Assembly (NCBI GenBank): GCA_007922195.1
Contig: ML682038.1
Coordinates: 8,091,775 to 8,155,774, forward strand
Direction: 5' to 3'
Length of the DNA stretch: 64,000 bases
DNA from: Podocnemis expansa
Taxonomy: Eukaryota > Chordata > Testudines > Podocnemididae
Shown: piece after piece, positions 24,420 to 36,923 of the stretch
How the letters are laid out: each line of letters begins with the position of its first letter
Numbering within the stretch: the first letter of the stretch is position 1
The notes under the pieces: model-generated
Database searches by the model: none
The model's input: only the letters and a program-made list of their open reading frames with translations
What the model was told of the DNA's origin: nothing
Translations under genes and position numbers: made by a program

Positions 24420-24858
24420 TCCGCAGACTTACTGAGTGTGCAATCTATACCATCATGAGGCTCATTAATGAAGATGTTGAACAGAACTGGTCCCAGGACC
24501 AACCCCTGGGGCACTTCACTCATTACTAGTTGCCAGCTAGACAGTGAGCCCTTGATTACTACCCTCTGAGCTTGTTATCTAGCCAGCTTTCTATCCACCT
24601 TATGCTCCACTCATCCAACCCATACTTCCTTAACTTTCTGACAAGAATGCTGTGGGAAACTGTATCAAGAGCCTTGCTAAAGTCGAGGTACATCATGTCA
24701 ACAGCTATTCCTGCATCCACAAATGCAGTCATCTCATCATAGAAGACTATCAAGTTGGTGAGGCACGATTTGCCCTCAGTCAATCCATGCTGACTGCTCC
24801 TGATCACTCTGTTTTCCTTCAAGTGTTTCAGGATGGATTCTTTGAGGACCTGCTCCAT
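24420..24858 (-). pseudogene. CR1 reverse transcriptase ORF, central catalytic piece
   Basis: Contains HGLTEGKSCLTNLIVFYDEM, VDMMYLDFSKALDTVSH and WIESWLDNKLRG (24858-24559), then after a break GLVLGPVLFNIF and ADD (about 24530-24420). Phe-Ser-Lys-Ala-(Leu)-Asp is the motif A region, and ADD stands for motif C with its aromatic residue changed to serine. Confidence 0.85.
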
Positions 24859-25037
24859 GATTTTTCAAGGGATTGAGGTGATGCTGTCGAGTCTGTAGTT
24901 CCCCAGATCCTCCTTTTTCCCTTTCTTAAAGATAAGTACTATATTTACCTTCTTCCAATCCTCCGGGACCTCCCCCATTCACCATGAGTTTTCAAAAATG
25001 ATGGCCAACCACTCTGCAGTCAGATCGGCCAACTCCA

Positions 25038-25433
25038 TCAGCACCCTTGGATGTGGTTCATCCGGCCCCATAGACTTGTGCACATCTTTAAGTAGTCCCT
25101 AACCTGAACTTCCATCACCATGGGCCGCTCTCCTTCTCTCCATTCTGGGTTACCCGGTGTAGTGGCCTGGGAGCTGACCCTGCCTGTGAAGACTGAATTT
25201 AAAAAAGCATTGAGTACTTCAGCCGTTTCCACATCATCCACCACGAGGATACCTGCCCCATGTAGTAAGGGACCTATACCATCCCTGATTCTCTTCTTGT
25301 TGCTGACATACTTGTAGAACCCCTTCCTGTTATACTTCACATCCCTTGCTAGTTTCAACTCCACTTGCCCTTTGGCCTTTCTGATTTTATCACTGCAATC
25401 CTGAGCAATATCTTTATATGCCTCCCCAGTCAT
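25038..25433 (-). pseudogene. CR1 ORF, N-terminal reverse transcriptase-proximal piece
   Basis: A 131-codon frame with CSDKIRKAKGQVELKLARDV, KGFYKYVSNKKR, DGIGPLLHGAGILVVDD and EVLNAFLNSVFTG, the linker between endonuclease and reverse transcriptase in CR1 ORF2. It breaks just before the fingers domain. Confidence 0.85.
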
Positions 25434-26327
25434 CTGTCCAAGCTTCCACTTTTTATAAGCTTCCCTTTTATGTTTTAGCTCAGCACAGAGTTCACTGCTA
25501 AGCCATGCTGGGCATGTTCCACATTTGCTGTTCTTTTCTGCACATCGGTATGGTAGTTCTGTGCTCTTAGCAGGGTTTCTTTAAAATACAGCCAGCTCTC
25601 TTGGACACTCTTCCCCTTCAGATCAGCCTCCCAGGGAATCCTACCCATCAGTTTGCATCATCATTAGAAAAGAGATCTGGAGTGGTTTGAACAGATTTGG
25701 ATTTTTCTTTATTAGCAGTGGGCTCTTTTTTTTTTTAAGTTTTTGACAAAATATAGTAAATGTTTCCCTATATTAGTTAATATGACTCTTTAAAATGGAC
25801 AAATTGACACAATGTACTTAAATTTTAAAGGACAAGAGCTCTAACTCTGTAGGTTCATTAATCTGAATACCATTTTTATTCTGGCTGCTTCAAATGAAAA
25901 GCAGGTAGATCTAAAAGACTTAAAGATGGGAGTCTGGAGCCCTTCACATAGGTCAACAATTTGAATTTGGTCAGTGAGAGGAGTAACAAGAAATAATTAC
26001 TATCCAATAACTATCTAGCAGCCCGTCTTTAATTATATAATGATTTATTTAAAGTCTGCTTTAATGACCTGTAAATATCCCTTCAGTGACCATGATGACA
26101 AAACAGGGGTTAGGAACAGAAGCACTGAGCAGAGGGTAAGTGATCACTGCTGCTTCCCTTCCTTTGCTTTGATAAAGGGGAGAAGAAAGGCATATGTATT
26201 TGGGTAAGGACTCAGAAAGGGAGAGCAGGTGGAATCTTTTCCCCTAATGAAAGGGCCGTCTTTAGGAGATTTTGAAGAAAGAAACTCAGTTTCTGGGGAA
26301 CAGAGTAGCCTCTCAAAGTCATGAGCT

Positions 26328-26372
26328 GGGGGGGGGGAGTTGGGGGGTGTAAGGGTGTTGGTGGGGTGGGGC
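26328..26372 (+). repeat. G-rich tract
   Basis: A run of about twelve G followed by AGTTGGGGGGTGTAAGGGTG and GGTGGGGTGGGG. Several G-runs with short loops on the sense strand of the PREX2 intron. Confidence 0.7.
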
Positions 26373-28140
26373 AGAGAGAAAAAAATCTGGCAGATCCAAG
26401 GAGGGGAAGCAGTGTGCGGATTTGAGTGCTGCTTCCACTGTGCTCTGTTTCTTGCTGTTTCCATCATCTTGTGTGCCCTTTCCCCAGCTTCCTAGGAATG
26501 TCTCTATATGTACCAAAAGAATAAGGCTTCACAGAGATTTGGTGCTATGTCATAGAGCTGAAGAATCAGCTGCTCTTCAGGGCATTACTCTTAGCTAACA
26601 CCTCATATAGCTATACTGAAATCTCACAACATCCTCTTCTTTAGATCCTCTTCAATAACTGAATAGCAGCCAATTCAGATGCTGGCAGGCCAGTTTCTGA
26701 TAGAATAATTTTGTTGCTAAATTGTGTGGGCAAGAGAAACAGAATGGGGAGGCAGCTCCTTTGCACATCTGGGACTTCCCTTCCCTTTGGATCTGTGGGG
26801 TTGGGAGGCCATGGTCCAAATATATTCTACCAAAGGGGAGAGTAGGCGGGAAACTCCCTGAGGTAAATCTCTTGGAGTTTTCTGACCCTTCTCCAACCTC
26901 CGTTTTTGTATGGGAAGGGATGAGGCAATGCTGGAACTAATTCTTTTCCTTTTTCCTATTTTGTTTGTGTTTTGCTTCTCACTTTCCACATGATATCCCC
27001 CAGGTTTTTCACATGATGGATTATATGGCTTTCCATGATTACCTTGTTTTTTCTTACTCTTATGTGACTGCCAAATATGGCCTGTCATCTTGGGTTCCAG
27101 CAGTAATGGGCATAAAAAAATGGGGTGGGGTGGGCATCTGTGAGGTGCAGATGGGGATAGTTCATAACCTCATAAGTCAGATGTTATTTCTTTAGGTGCA
27201 GTGCCAACTGATCACATAAAATTATGCATGAAAAATGAAAATGTACCATTTGTGGAATTTTTCATACAGCATATGTTAAAAAACAATAAAATTGTTGTGC
27301 GAGGTGTTATGTAGTGAGGGTATTTTAACTGACAATTATTTATTTAAATAACAAATAATATTGTACTGCTGCAGAAATTATGGGACTTTGGGTGATGAAT
27401 TCTTCCATTGTGCCTCAGAGTACATAAGATCCTGCTTGTAAGACAGTGGGTAAAAGCTCTGTGGCTAAACCTTTGCTTGATTTGCCTCCCTCCTACCTAC
27501 CCACCTTTCACAAATTGTTCCCTCTCAGGGCCCTGTATAAATCAACCCCTAAACAGGGGAGGTAGGGTATCTCCTGCCTAGTGAGGACTTACGACCCACT
27601 TCTCTAGGCTACTTCCTCGAGGTCTGGTCAGTCTGGGGCATGGCCCCATTAGTTCAGTTGTCCCACATGCTGGGGCTTATTTTCAGTCTCTACTTGGCAG
27701 TGAGGCTTGCCTCAAATGGCTGTGCTAACTGGCAGATCACTGATCCATCCCTTCAGGCAGACACAAGAGTCCTGCCTCCTCACCAGTTAGCCCCCACCTG
27801 AACCATGCTCCCTTCTTTTCTTCCCCCTCCAGATCTGTCATTAGCGGCAGATATAGCAAGATGGGGCTGGCTGAACCCAAAGGTTTCTTTAACTCTTGCT
27901 GTTCCAGGCAGCAGTTTCTTTATTCCCTCACAACTTAACATGTATTTTAATTTGAAAAGTATTCATGGTTATGGGTTTAAAATTCCAAAAAGGTATCCTC
28001 ATGCTTATGGCCTAACATAAAATTAGTAGTTTAATATTTTATTCTTCAGAATGAATGTCTAATACATTAGACTCCTTTAGCTGTTGCCTTTAATAAAAGA
28101 CAAAAAAAATTTATTTGGAAAACTCAATATATACAGTTCA

Positions 28141-29327
28141 CCACCTCGTTTGGAGTGGGTAATACTCACTTCCCTTGATCTGTTGGCGGTGCTCCTACTA
28201 AAGCAGTCCAATATGACATTGACTTTACCACTGCTGACTCATATCCAGCTTCTCAACCACTGTAATCCACAGGTTCTTTTCTGCAGATCTGCTGCCCAGC
28301 CAGTCAGACCCCAATCTATAGAAGTACATGGGATTCTTCCAACTTAAGTGCAAGACTGTGCACTTCTCCTTGTTGAACCTCATCAGATTTCTTTTGGCCC
28401 AATCCTCTAATTTGTCTAGAACACTCTGTATCCTCTCCTTGCCCTTTATAGTGTCTACGGCTCCCTGCCATCTTATTGTCATCTGCTAACTTGCTAAGGG
28501 TGTAATCAACCCCATTCTCCAGATCATTAATAGAGATGTTGAACAAAATTGGCCCCAGCACCAGCCCCTGAGACACTCTTCTTGTTACCAGCTGCTTGAT
28601 CACTACCCATTTAGTCCAGTGATTTAGCTAGTTTTCTGTATACCTTTATAGTCTGTTCGTCTAACCCATGCTTTAACTGGCTGATAAGAGTACTGTGGGA
28701 GACCACACCAAAAGCTTTGCTAAAGTTAAAGTATATCATGTCCACTGCTTTCAAGATATCCAGAGACCCAGCCATCTCATTATAGAAGGCAGTCAGTCTG
28801 GTCAGACATCACTTGCCCTTGATGAGTCCATGCTGACTGTTCCTGATCACTTTTCTCTCTTCCAAGTGCCTCAAAATGGAGTCCTTGAAAATCTGTTCCA
28901 TGACTTTTCTGGGGACTGAGATGAAGCTGACTGGTCTGTAGTTCTCCAGATCCTCCTCCTTTCCTTTTTTGAAGATAAACACGATATTTGCCTATTTCCA
29001 GTCATTCGGGTCCTCCCCCAATCACCATGTGTTTTCAAAGATAAAGTCCAACTGTTTTGCAGTCACATCAGCTAACTCCATCAGCACCCTCAGATGTGCT
29101 GTATTCAGACCCATGGAGTTGTTCATGTTTAGCCTTTCTAAATAGTCCTGAACCTGTTTTTGTTCAGAACTGAGGGCTGCTTATCTCCTCCCCCTTCTGT
29201 GCTGCCCAGTACAATAGTCTGGGACTTGATATTGTCTTTGAAGATGGAGGCAAAAAAAGGCATTAAGTATTTCAGCTTTTTCCACATCATCTATCACTAG
29301 GTTGTCTCTCCCATTCAGTAAGGGGCT
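28141..29327 (-). mobile_element. CR1 LINE, second copy (part on the 3' side of the inserted LTR)
   Basis: The minus-strand translation gives [20 protein letters not shown] then LADDNKMAG (28603-28410 region), and a [20 protein letters not shown] segment (28482-28225). These match the reverse transcriptase of the 23556 copy. The sequence continues through the DFSKA region and linker up to 29327, where the solo LTR begins. The CR1 3' terminus is missing on the left, so both ends are incomplete. Confidence 0.88.
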
Positions 29328-30163
29328 TGTAGCAGTGCAGTTGCTCTGCTACAGCACACCAAGGCTTAACTGGGTCTGGGAGCTAGCAGCCAATGGGGCG
29401 ATTGGACTGCTGAGCCATTTGGAGGGCAGGAGCCCTGTATAAAAGGGAGCAGCAGAGCTAGCTGGGGTAGTTGGCCTGGGAAGCCCAAGGAAGAAGGTTC
29501 TCCCTCTGGCTTGCTGGCTGGGGAAGCCAGCACCCCAGAGACTCACAGTGGGCCACAGTGACCTGACCAGCACTGGGGAAGCTGAAGCCAGAAGGAGCAA
29601 AGACTTGGAGCAGTTGGTGGGATAGCAGCTGGGACTCCAGAGCAGTAGGCAACTGGCCCAACAGCAGCAGTGGCTAAAGCAGTGGTCCAGGGCCAGAGGA
29701 CCAGGAGTGGATGACGGCTGGACTCCAGCAGTAAGTGCATGTGACTGGGCCTGGAGGGAAGTGGCCCAGGGAGTCAACACAGACTGTGGAGAGACTGGAG
29801 GGAGGCAGAGGCCTCAGTGGAGGCACTTAGGGTCCCTGGGCTGGGGCCTGGACAAGTGGATGGTCCCAGCTCCCTCCCCACTCCCCCAGCTTGACAGGAG
29901 CAGCACAGGCTCACTGGCCATTGACTGTTTTAGTGGCCAGAATGAGAGAGAGCTGGGCTATTGACTGTTTAGTGACTGGGTCCCTGGAAGGGGGTGAACT
30001 AATAGGCTTGGCCGGAGGGCTAAGATCCCAGGAGGACTCAGGAGCAGAGTCAGCATGGCAGGAGATAGATCCCAGACCATCTGGGCAGGGCCACTTGAGC
30101 ATCCCCCAGTAACACCATCAAGAGGTGCCCTTTAGGTGGATTGAGTGCTGCCAACCACCTATA
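29328..30163 (+). mobile_element. Solo LTR of an endogenous retrovirus-like element
   Basis: Starts TGTAGCAGTGCAGTTGCTCT and ends at CCACCTATA; flanks GGGCT (29323-29327) and GGGCC (30164-30168) form a 5-bp target duplication with one mismatch. It sits inside a CR1 copy whose halves are collinear on both sides, which fixes the boundaries independently. A TATAAAAGG box lies at about 29438, as in a retroviral U3 promoter. There is no gag, pol or env sequence next to it. Open frames through it are not genes. It is the same family as 45771-46559, in the opposite orientation. Confidence 0.85.
29436..29450 (+). promoter_or_regulatory. TATA box in the solo LTR
   Basis: CTGTATAAAAGGGAGCAG, about 110 bases from the LTR start. 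The second LTR has TATATAAGGGAGCAG at the corresponding place, so the box is conserved between copies. Whether it is active in the host intron is unknown. Confidence 0.5.
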
Positions 30164-30340
30164 GGGCCCACACTTTCCTTCACCATCTTCTTGCTACTAA
30201 CATACCTGTAGAAACCCTTCTTGTTACCCATCACATGCCTTGGTAGCTATAACTCCAGTTGTGATTTGGCCTTCCTGATTTCACTTCTCTGCATATTTGA
30301 GCAGTATATTTATGTTGCTCAAGCATATCGGGAACAACTA
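30164..30340 (-). mobile_element. CR1 LINE, second copy (part on the 5' side of the inserted LTR)
   Basis: Resumes with CATCTTCTTGCTACTAACAT then GTAGAAACCCTTCTTGTTAC, collinear with 25285-25390 of the first CR1. It continues to about 30340 and then fades into unassigned sequence. Together with 28141-29327 it is one CR1 copy interrupted by an LTR. Confidence 0.85.
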
Positions 30341-30779
30341 TGGAATAGAGAGAGGCTGATGAATTTCAGAAACACAGATTTTGGGTTTGGCTGAATAGTC
30401 TGCTGACTGGAACACTTAAATGGTTCCTCCAGTGCAGAGATTTTTCTTAGACCAGTCTTCGTAAAGTGACTGTGGGATAGCAGTTCTGACAGTTAAGCAC
30501 ATGGGGAGGAGTGCACAATTAGAAGATTGGACAGTGGACTTCATTACTTTACTATCCTTGATGAGGCTGCAATTAGAGGGATGAACAATCTGGATACCAA
30601 CTTGTGATGGGTACAAAAGAAGACAGGTGTGAAGTTACATGTATATGTTTTTTCAGGATCAAATTCTTCTTTTCTTATGTTATTCTCTCAAGCCTTTATA
30701 TGTCTGAATTTGTTTTGTGAGACACCATCATATGTTTTGTTTAAATGAAGATATGACAACTATCATCCACAATATAGGG

Positions 30780-31480
30780 ATGGCTTCAGAGGTTAAAGTA
30801 AGGGGGAATGACCCAGAATGCAGTTCCAGGGTCCCCTATTTTGAAGGGGCAGCATTCTGGGGCCCCCTAAAAATAGAGGAATGTGCTGGAATGCAGCGTT
30901 ACAGCCCCCCCCCACCCCCCAAACCAATAATACACCGGAATGCAGCATTCCAGCGTGTTCCCCCCAGGGCCGGCTCAAGTGGCTGTGGGCTGGAGCAAGC
31001 CTGGCTATCCCTTTACCCTCCTTTCCGGCACCTGAGGAGGCCCCACCCCTACCAGGCAGCGTGCACCCCTTCTTGCCAGCTGGCCACTTCGCCGGCGCGA
31101 CAGTTGCAGCTGCGGTGCAGCTGTGAGTCCCCCTGAACCCCTTCCCTGTCCCATAGGTAAGGAGGCCTGGGAGGGGGTTTGTGAACAGTTGGGCAGCCGG
31201 GGAAAGGGAGCGGGGTGGAGGCAGGGTGTAAAGAAGGGGTTGGGATGTTGAGTTGAGGCGATGTGGAGGGGTTGGGGGGCTAAAAGGGGTGAAGTGAAAA
31301 CAGGGAAGCTAGGGGGTGGGAAGTTAGGAGGGCTGGAGTGGGGATGCGGGGAAAGGGATCTGATGGAGGTAGGCATTTTGGGGGCAGTAGCTGGGTGGGA
31401 TCAGGTATTTGGGGGAGGCAGTAGCTGGGGTGCATGAAGGCAGCCCGGAAATTTAGGAGGGTGCCAAATTATACTTTAAT
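30780..31480 (+). repeat. GC-rich repeat family, copy 3
   Basis: Begins ATGGCTTCAGAGGTTAAAGT, contains CCCCCTAAAAATAGAGGAAT, three GGAATGCAGC-type units at 30880-30955, then a GC-rich part and GTTAGGAGGGCTGGAGTGGG, and ends GGAAATTTAGGAGGGTGCC then AAATTATACTTTAAT. It corresponds end to end with copy 2 in the opposite orientation. Confidence 0.65.
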
Positions 31481-34400
31481 CCCTGGATAGCTTGACCAAG
31501 AAGAGCATGTATTTATGACAGAATTTGATTCTAGCCTATTCCCTGACAGGGTTTCCTCCACATACTTGTTCCCTTATTGAGGATTTTTGCCCAAGTTTTG
31601 TTTTATAAAACATTATAATATGGGGCAACTCACAGTAGTTTTGTCGTACTAAAATAAAAATGGTCTACTACTACTTATAAAAATTGAAAGTTTTTTAGGG
31701 CAGTTCTAATAACATTTGGTGCATGCAGCCAAAGTACTGTGATTTCATACTTGTTCACTTCAAATGGATTAGAAACTATTGTCAAAATTGAGCACCATGC
31801 CAAAACTGCCATTATCTTTTTCCATAAAATTTGATTAAGGATCTAAACAAGCATTTAGTAATTAAGTGAAGTGCTTTGGAAGCTTATGTGCTGTCCACAA
31901 TACGTCATGTTCTGAGAAATACTGAAGATGATATGATGAAAAACAATTTGGAAAAAAAAGTACTTGAGAAGTATCTGGGAGTATTAATTGAGTATGGGGG
32001 GTTGGTTTAATTTTAATCGGGTCTCTTAGATTTGTAAAATTAATTTTATTCAATTTTTTCTCAATTTTAGTACTTTAAGTTAATGAGTAATTGACTTAAT
32101 TAACATAGCAATTGATTTAATTATATATCCTATTAAAATGCCTAGGTTGCTTCATTTTCAGCATTTAGCTGGTTATTTTTTGTATAGTCCACTAATGGAT
32201 ATACTGTTCTATTTTCAGTTGTTGTTTTTAATGCAGCTGAATTTGCTGAAATAATGATATAGAGTGGCTGGGAATATTGAACAGATTCTGAATTGAGTAA
32301 ATTCCCCTGTGGCATAGAAGAGAGAGTAATATAGGCTTTATTCTGATGGCATAATGACACTTAACTTTGTTTTTAGCACTGCTATACAGTAAAATAAAAA
32401 AGGTTGATCTGTTACTGCTTAGGTAACTGTTAGGCACTGTGGCCAGTCATCTGCATTAACAGCATTTTTTTTGCTGCAAATCTCTCTCCCTTCTCTATTT
32501 TTCAGCTTCTTTTGACACTGAGTGCTTTCAAGATGGCATTACAGACACATTTTAATTGAAGATTAAAAAAAAAAAACTAGATCAGTTTCATTGTGTTGTC
32601 TGGAGGCGAACCTAAACTGTCTGAAAAAAAATATTTCTCTCAAAACTGCAAAATTCAATGCAGCAGAATCTAATAAGGATGATGGATTTTAACAGGGCAA
32701 TTATTACTGGTAACTTAAATATTTAAGCTTATTAAAATTTCTACTTTATTTCCAGGGTTCTGGCCCTGGAAACACAATACATATGAATAGCTTTATTTTT
32801 GTGAATGGTGCTATTGGAAGATAATGGGACCATTCATGAGAATAAGGTTATTCATGTGGGTATATGTTTGCAGACTCAGGATGATATTTTTGAATGCTTC
32901 AGTAAGTATACATTTCCTTCCTATTTTCATATTCATACTTCATTGTTGTTAAAATAATCAAATAGTTACAAATTAACTATGGTATTTTAACACACCACCT
33001 ACAGCCATCCTCCACAGACAGACTCTGCTTTCTTCCTGATAGAGACTGCCATCAATTCATCTTATTGACAGCACACCGCAGTAATAAACCACAGCAGTTC
33101 TGCTTAAGTGTTAGATGCCCTGCAACTGACTGAAAACAGTTCCAGCAATCCGATCTTTGTTTTTCATCCTTGTCAGTTTTCTTTTTCTTTTCTAGGAGTA
33201 GGAAGCAGTTTATTCCTTCATTAAATTTACTCTTTGTTTCATTGTTTTCTAGCTCACTGTAGTCCATGCTGGGTACCATTTTGATTTCCTATTAGCACAG
33301 TAATAGATCCTTTCACCCAGCATAAGTGGTTTGCAATTATTTTAAATGTTTTACAGAACTTATTAAAATTTTCAAAATTTTGATTTGTTTTGACTTCCCA
33401 ACATTTTTTCTTGAAAATATTTGCATCAATTTTACCTTACTTAAAAGGTCTAGTTGTTTGTTTAATTCATGATTTTTTGTTTAAAGTAATAAACTGTCTT
33501 TCTGTAACTCAGAAGTAAAGGTGTTGCAACAGATTTACACTCCTTTTATTCTACCCTGTTTTGGGTAACATCTTGTTCAGAATTTGTTCAGTCCAAGCTT
33601 AAGGGTGGCCTTCATTGCCATCACATGAAATCAGAGATGCTGTTACCATGGATTTCTGTGCTGAAAATTCAGGGACAGCTGTATGAGCATCAGGTCTTCA
33701 CTGCCGCAGCGGCAGGGATTGATGCAGTAGTATTGATTGAGCAGGTCTGTGTAGACTTGCGTAGTTGATTAGGGAGTGCTCTCTCTGGGCCAACTCCTTT
33801 AACTCTGCAAAAGGAATAAGGGTGTGTTCCCTTGGCACAGCTACACAAACACACCACTGTACATGAATGTAAGTACCTTAACGGGAGATACACCACGTAT
33901 GTTATGGAGTTTGTACATCTCCCATCTACCATTGACATGAGCATACACAAAGTAATAGCAAAATTGCTCTAGCCAGACTTCAAGGAAATCAGCAGTGGCA
34001 CTTGATAAGAAGTCACTATACTAGTTTACTGACTTTTGATAATGCCATATAGATGGTAAGCTGGTGATGATGTCTCATAATGCTAATCATCTGCTTGCTG
34101 GAAAAATAAAAATTCTCACTACTATATGAATATGAGCAGGTAGATGATGAGGTGGTTTTACTACTGGTGGATAGCATGCACTGGAAGTTTGTGACCTGAT
34201 GAGCTGTCACTGGGGAGTAAGGGAAGTCTTAGGGAAGAATGAGTCAGTGCTTAATAACAATTAATTGTCTTTGAGCCATTTGTATTCTGTGAGAATCTTG
34301 CAGCTGGTGGTATGAGAGGAGGATAGATCAGAGCCCTCTTTTTTGCCAGTATCAGAGGAATGAGATTATTCAGTTCTGGGACAGAGAAGGAAAAGGATAA

Positions 34401-35384
34401 TATGGAAGGTCAGTGAATACAGATTGAGAAACAATATGGAACACAAACCTCTGTCTTTTGACAAAATGTATGTTGCATATTTGTGTTCTACAGACACTTA
34501 GCTATGCAACATTAGTTACTGAGTGGTTGGCCATGATGCACAATACACCACATGTTCACCAGCTACAGCGCTATTTAATGGACTGGGTCTAATGGTCTGT
34601 CTGTCTCTCATATTGCATTTATTTTTATTGCTGATGAACAACATTTGCATTCAGTTGTTTCCTGTAAACACTAACGCATTTTCATATAGGTGGGTGGAAA
34701 TTGTGCAGAGAAGCAATTGAGGACAATTTGTTATATACATTTTGAAATTGACACGGACATTGTTAGTTCCATCACCCTCTCCACTTTGTCTGCATCGTGT
34801 ATCTTTCCTCCACTCTTGGTATTTTTAGTTTCTTTTTCTATTGTAGTGTTTCAGGACAGGGACAGTATCTTTCTATATTTCTGCACTGTACCTACCATAT
34901 CTGGGGGGCTCTTCTAATATTATTAACTTGCCAAAAGCTTATGCTAATTTACAAACAGGTATTGCATGGAGATCAAACATTGTATAAATGTAAAGTGTGT
35001 TAAAATAATTTTTAAAATCCAAAGTGTTATTGAACCTTTCTCATAGAAGATTCTGATGAAGGCCAATTCCAGATCCAGTTTTTCTAGCAACTTTGGAGCA
35101 GAACATGCTGCAAAAGTTCTGGTGCATGATCTTCAGTCAGATGGATGTCATTCAGTAACCCATTGTACTGTAGCTTACCAAGAAAAAAACGTGTTAATAA
35201 TTTCTTTAAATAGGAGAGTATAATGCCTCTTTATCCTTTATTTTGTTCCAGCCCTTGCTTATTTTATGTCCTTAAATCTAAAAAGCCCCTCATAAATCAA
35301 AGCACTTTCAGTTATTTTTCACATCTATTATAGAGGCTTTTAAACTATTAATTGGTTGGTTGGTTTGTTTGTTTGTTCTCTCAG

Positions 35385-35451
35385 GGCATTCTACCTGGAC
35401 AAGTCGAACCTCCCTCCAAATTCAGCATCTAAAGCTGCTTATGTAGATAAG
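35385..35451 (+). CDS. PREX2: PREX2 coding exon (second of four)
   Basis: A 67-bp exon behind a TTTG-rich/pyrimidine tract and a CTCTCAG acceptor, ending at AAG|gtaaac. The first base completes the split arginine codon from 3166, giving [14 protein letters not shown] and then a Ser/Ala/Lys stretch ending YVDK. It closes in phase 0. The AFYL(D/E)(K/R)SNLP core is shared by P-REX1 and P-REX2, which supports orthology of this short exon even though it could not be identified alone. A 32.2-kb repeat-filled intron precedes it and a 1.9-kb intron follows. Confidence 0.88.
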
Positions 35452-36004
35452 GTAAACAATAATATTCAGTGTCTCATTAAATGCTATATGTTACACATTG
35501 TCCTCATCACTTTCTTTTGGCTTGAGTTGAATTCTTTTTTCAGGGCTCAGTTATGTCTTTTGCCTCAGGTCTGTATTAGGGACAATCTGACAGAGCATTG
35601 CCCTTTTCTTCCTAGAAGAGGCATGTTACTTTTGGGGATGTGGGACATACTCACATGTGAAGCCAACCTATTTCCTCTGATTCTACCAGAGAGTAAAAGG
35701 ACAAAGCTATGGCCTGGTCTCCTCCTTATCCCTTTGGTTGCATTAAGAGGTGCTTGTAGGCAGTAGTCCCTGTGTTCAGGAGAATGAAGTGGGTACAATA
35801 TCCTATGAAGAACAGACCTTTCACTATTTTCCTCACGTTTGCCTTTAGAACTTTCCCATTATCATTCTCCTGAAATGGATTCCTCTTTTCTATTTTAAGA
35901 AAAAATAATCCTCCTTTCATGCCCAAAGAACTACTTAGCATGCTATCCAGCTTTTGATGATCTGACACCCAGTTTATAGCCTCTAGTTCTATATGAGAAA
36001 AGGT

Positions 36005-36180
36005 CTAAGGCCTCATCTAAACTAGGAAATAGTACCAGTTAAAACAGTGTAATCTAAATTGATATAACTAAATATTAAACCATGTTAAGTGAGTCTATAT
36101 ATGCAGTTTGCACTGGTTTAAGTAGATTGATTTTTTTAAATCACTTTAGTGTAGATCAAAATATGTTTTCAGACACAGAT
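36005..36180. repeat. MITE-like patch
   Basis: Begins GGCCTCATCTAAACTAGGAA and contains AACCATGTTAAGTG, a CACTGGTTTAAGTAGATTGA block and TTTAAATCACTTTAGTGTAG near the right end. The start and the GTGTAGAT region are imperfectly inverted. Assigned on style only. Confidence 0.4.
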
Positions 36181-36191
36181 TAATATAAGTT

Positions 36192-36315
36192 CCAAAGGGG
36201 CAGCTGTGTTAGTCTAGTTCAGTAAAACAAACAAGAAGTCCTGTGGCACTTAAAGAATAACAAATGTGTTTATTGCATGAGTGTTTGTGGGAGAAAATCT
36301 CACTTTGACGACTAC
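36192..36315 (-). repeat. Family A repeat, reverse-orientation fragment
   Basis: TTCCAAAGGGGCAGCTGTGT (complement of the tail), then AGAAGTCCTGTGGCACTTAA, ending near GGGAGAAAATCTCACTTTG. It shows that the tail complement exists in longer copies. No clear flanking duplication. Confidence 0.72.
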
Positions 36316-36735
36316 CATTTCACTGTAGAATTAAAATTGCCATTAGGGAATATTTTCTAGATTGTAAAATATTTCTTCTTTGGTGAATAGCTTTCTCTCT
36401 CCAGGAATCCCCAGGTATCTCATGGACCAAGAGAAGAAGGATTTTGTATGATAAGTGCTGTGACACTGTGATTTGCACTTCATTTCACTTTTATCAAACA
36501 CTATGGGAGAGATGCTGCCTTTTGTTAACAGTTCATGAAGCCAGTCACTTAAAATATATAATTTCAATATTATACGTATATTTTCCATTACAATTATTAT
36601 ATGTATAATTGTAAACTCTCTCTTTTCAGTTTTGTTGCCAAGTTAATTGCTCTTATTTGTGGTTTCTTCGCTCCTATTCTACTACTCATTCTTCTTTTAG
36701 TATCCAGTGGTTCTATAGCTGGATTGGTCTGAGGA

Positions 36736-36923
36736 TATTAGAGAGACAAGTTAGGTTAGGTCATATCTTTTATTGAACTATCTTCTGTTGGTGAGAGAGA
36801 AAAACTTTTGAGCTTACAGGGAGCTGAAGAAGAGCTCCATGTAGCATGAAAGCTTGTTTCTTTCACCAGTAGAAGCTGGGCCTATGAAAGAGAAGATATC
36901 TTACCCATCTCATCTCTCTAATA
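36736..36923. repeat. Foldback repeat, family C
   Basis: Termini TATTAGAGAGACAAG on the left and CATCTCTCTAATA on the right are inverted, and internal blocks also pair (TATCTTTTATTGAAC; TTCTGTTGGTGAGAGAG against CTTTCACCAGTAGAAG). A GAAGAAGAGCTCC centre separates the arms. It is related to the left part of the copy at 38660. Confidence 0.65.

Larger units (their letters stand above)
23556..25660 (-). mobile_element. CR1 LINE, 5'-truncated, about 2.1 kb
   Basis: On the minus strand the element runs from about 25660 to the CR1 3' end at 23556, which reads ATAGAATTATAGGGTTGG on the + strand. It holds most of the reverse transcriptase ORF in broken frames: a YKYVSNKKR(I) segment in 25433-25038; VDMMYLDFSKALDTVSHSIL within 24858-24559; a GLVLGPVLFNIFI and SADDAKL box about 24530-24420, where the usual Tyr/Phe-Ala-Asp-Asp is altered; and [20 protein letters not shown] then [15 protein letters not shown] in 24152-23631, which is the C-terminal CR1 domain. 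The endonuclease half is absent. Confidence 0.92.

Noticed and set aside
29349..30112. Frames up to 143 codons on both strands
   Set aside because: Inside a solo LTR with TATA box and target duplication; no viral protein motif.
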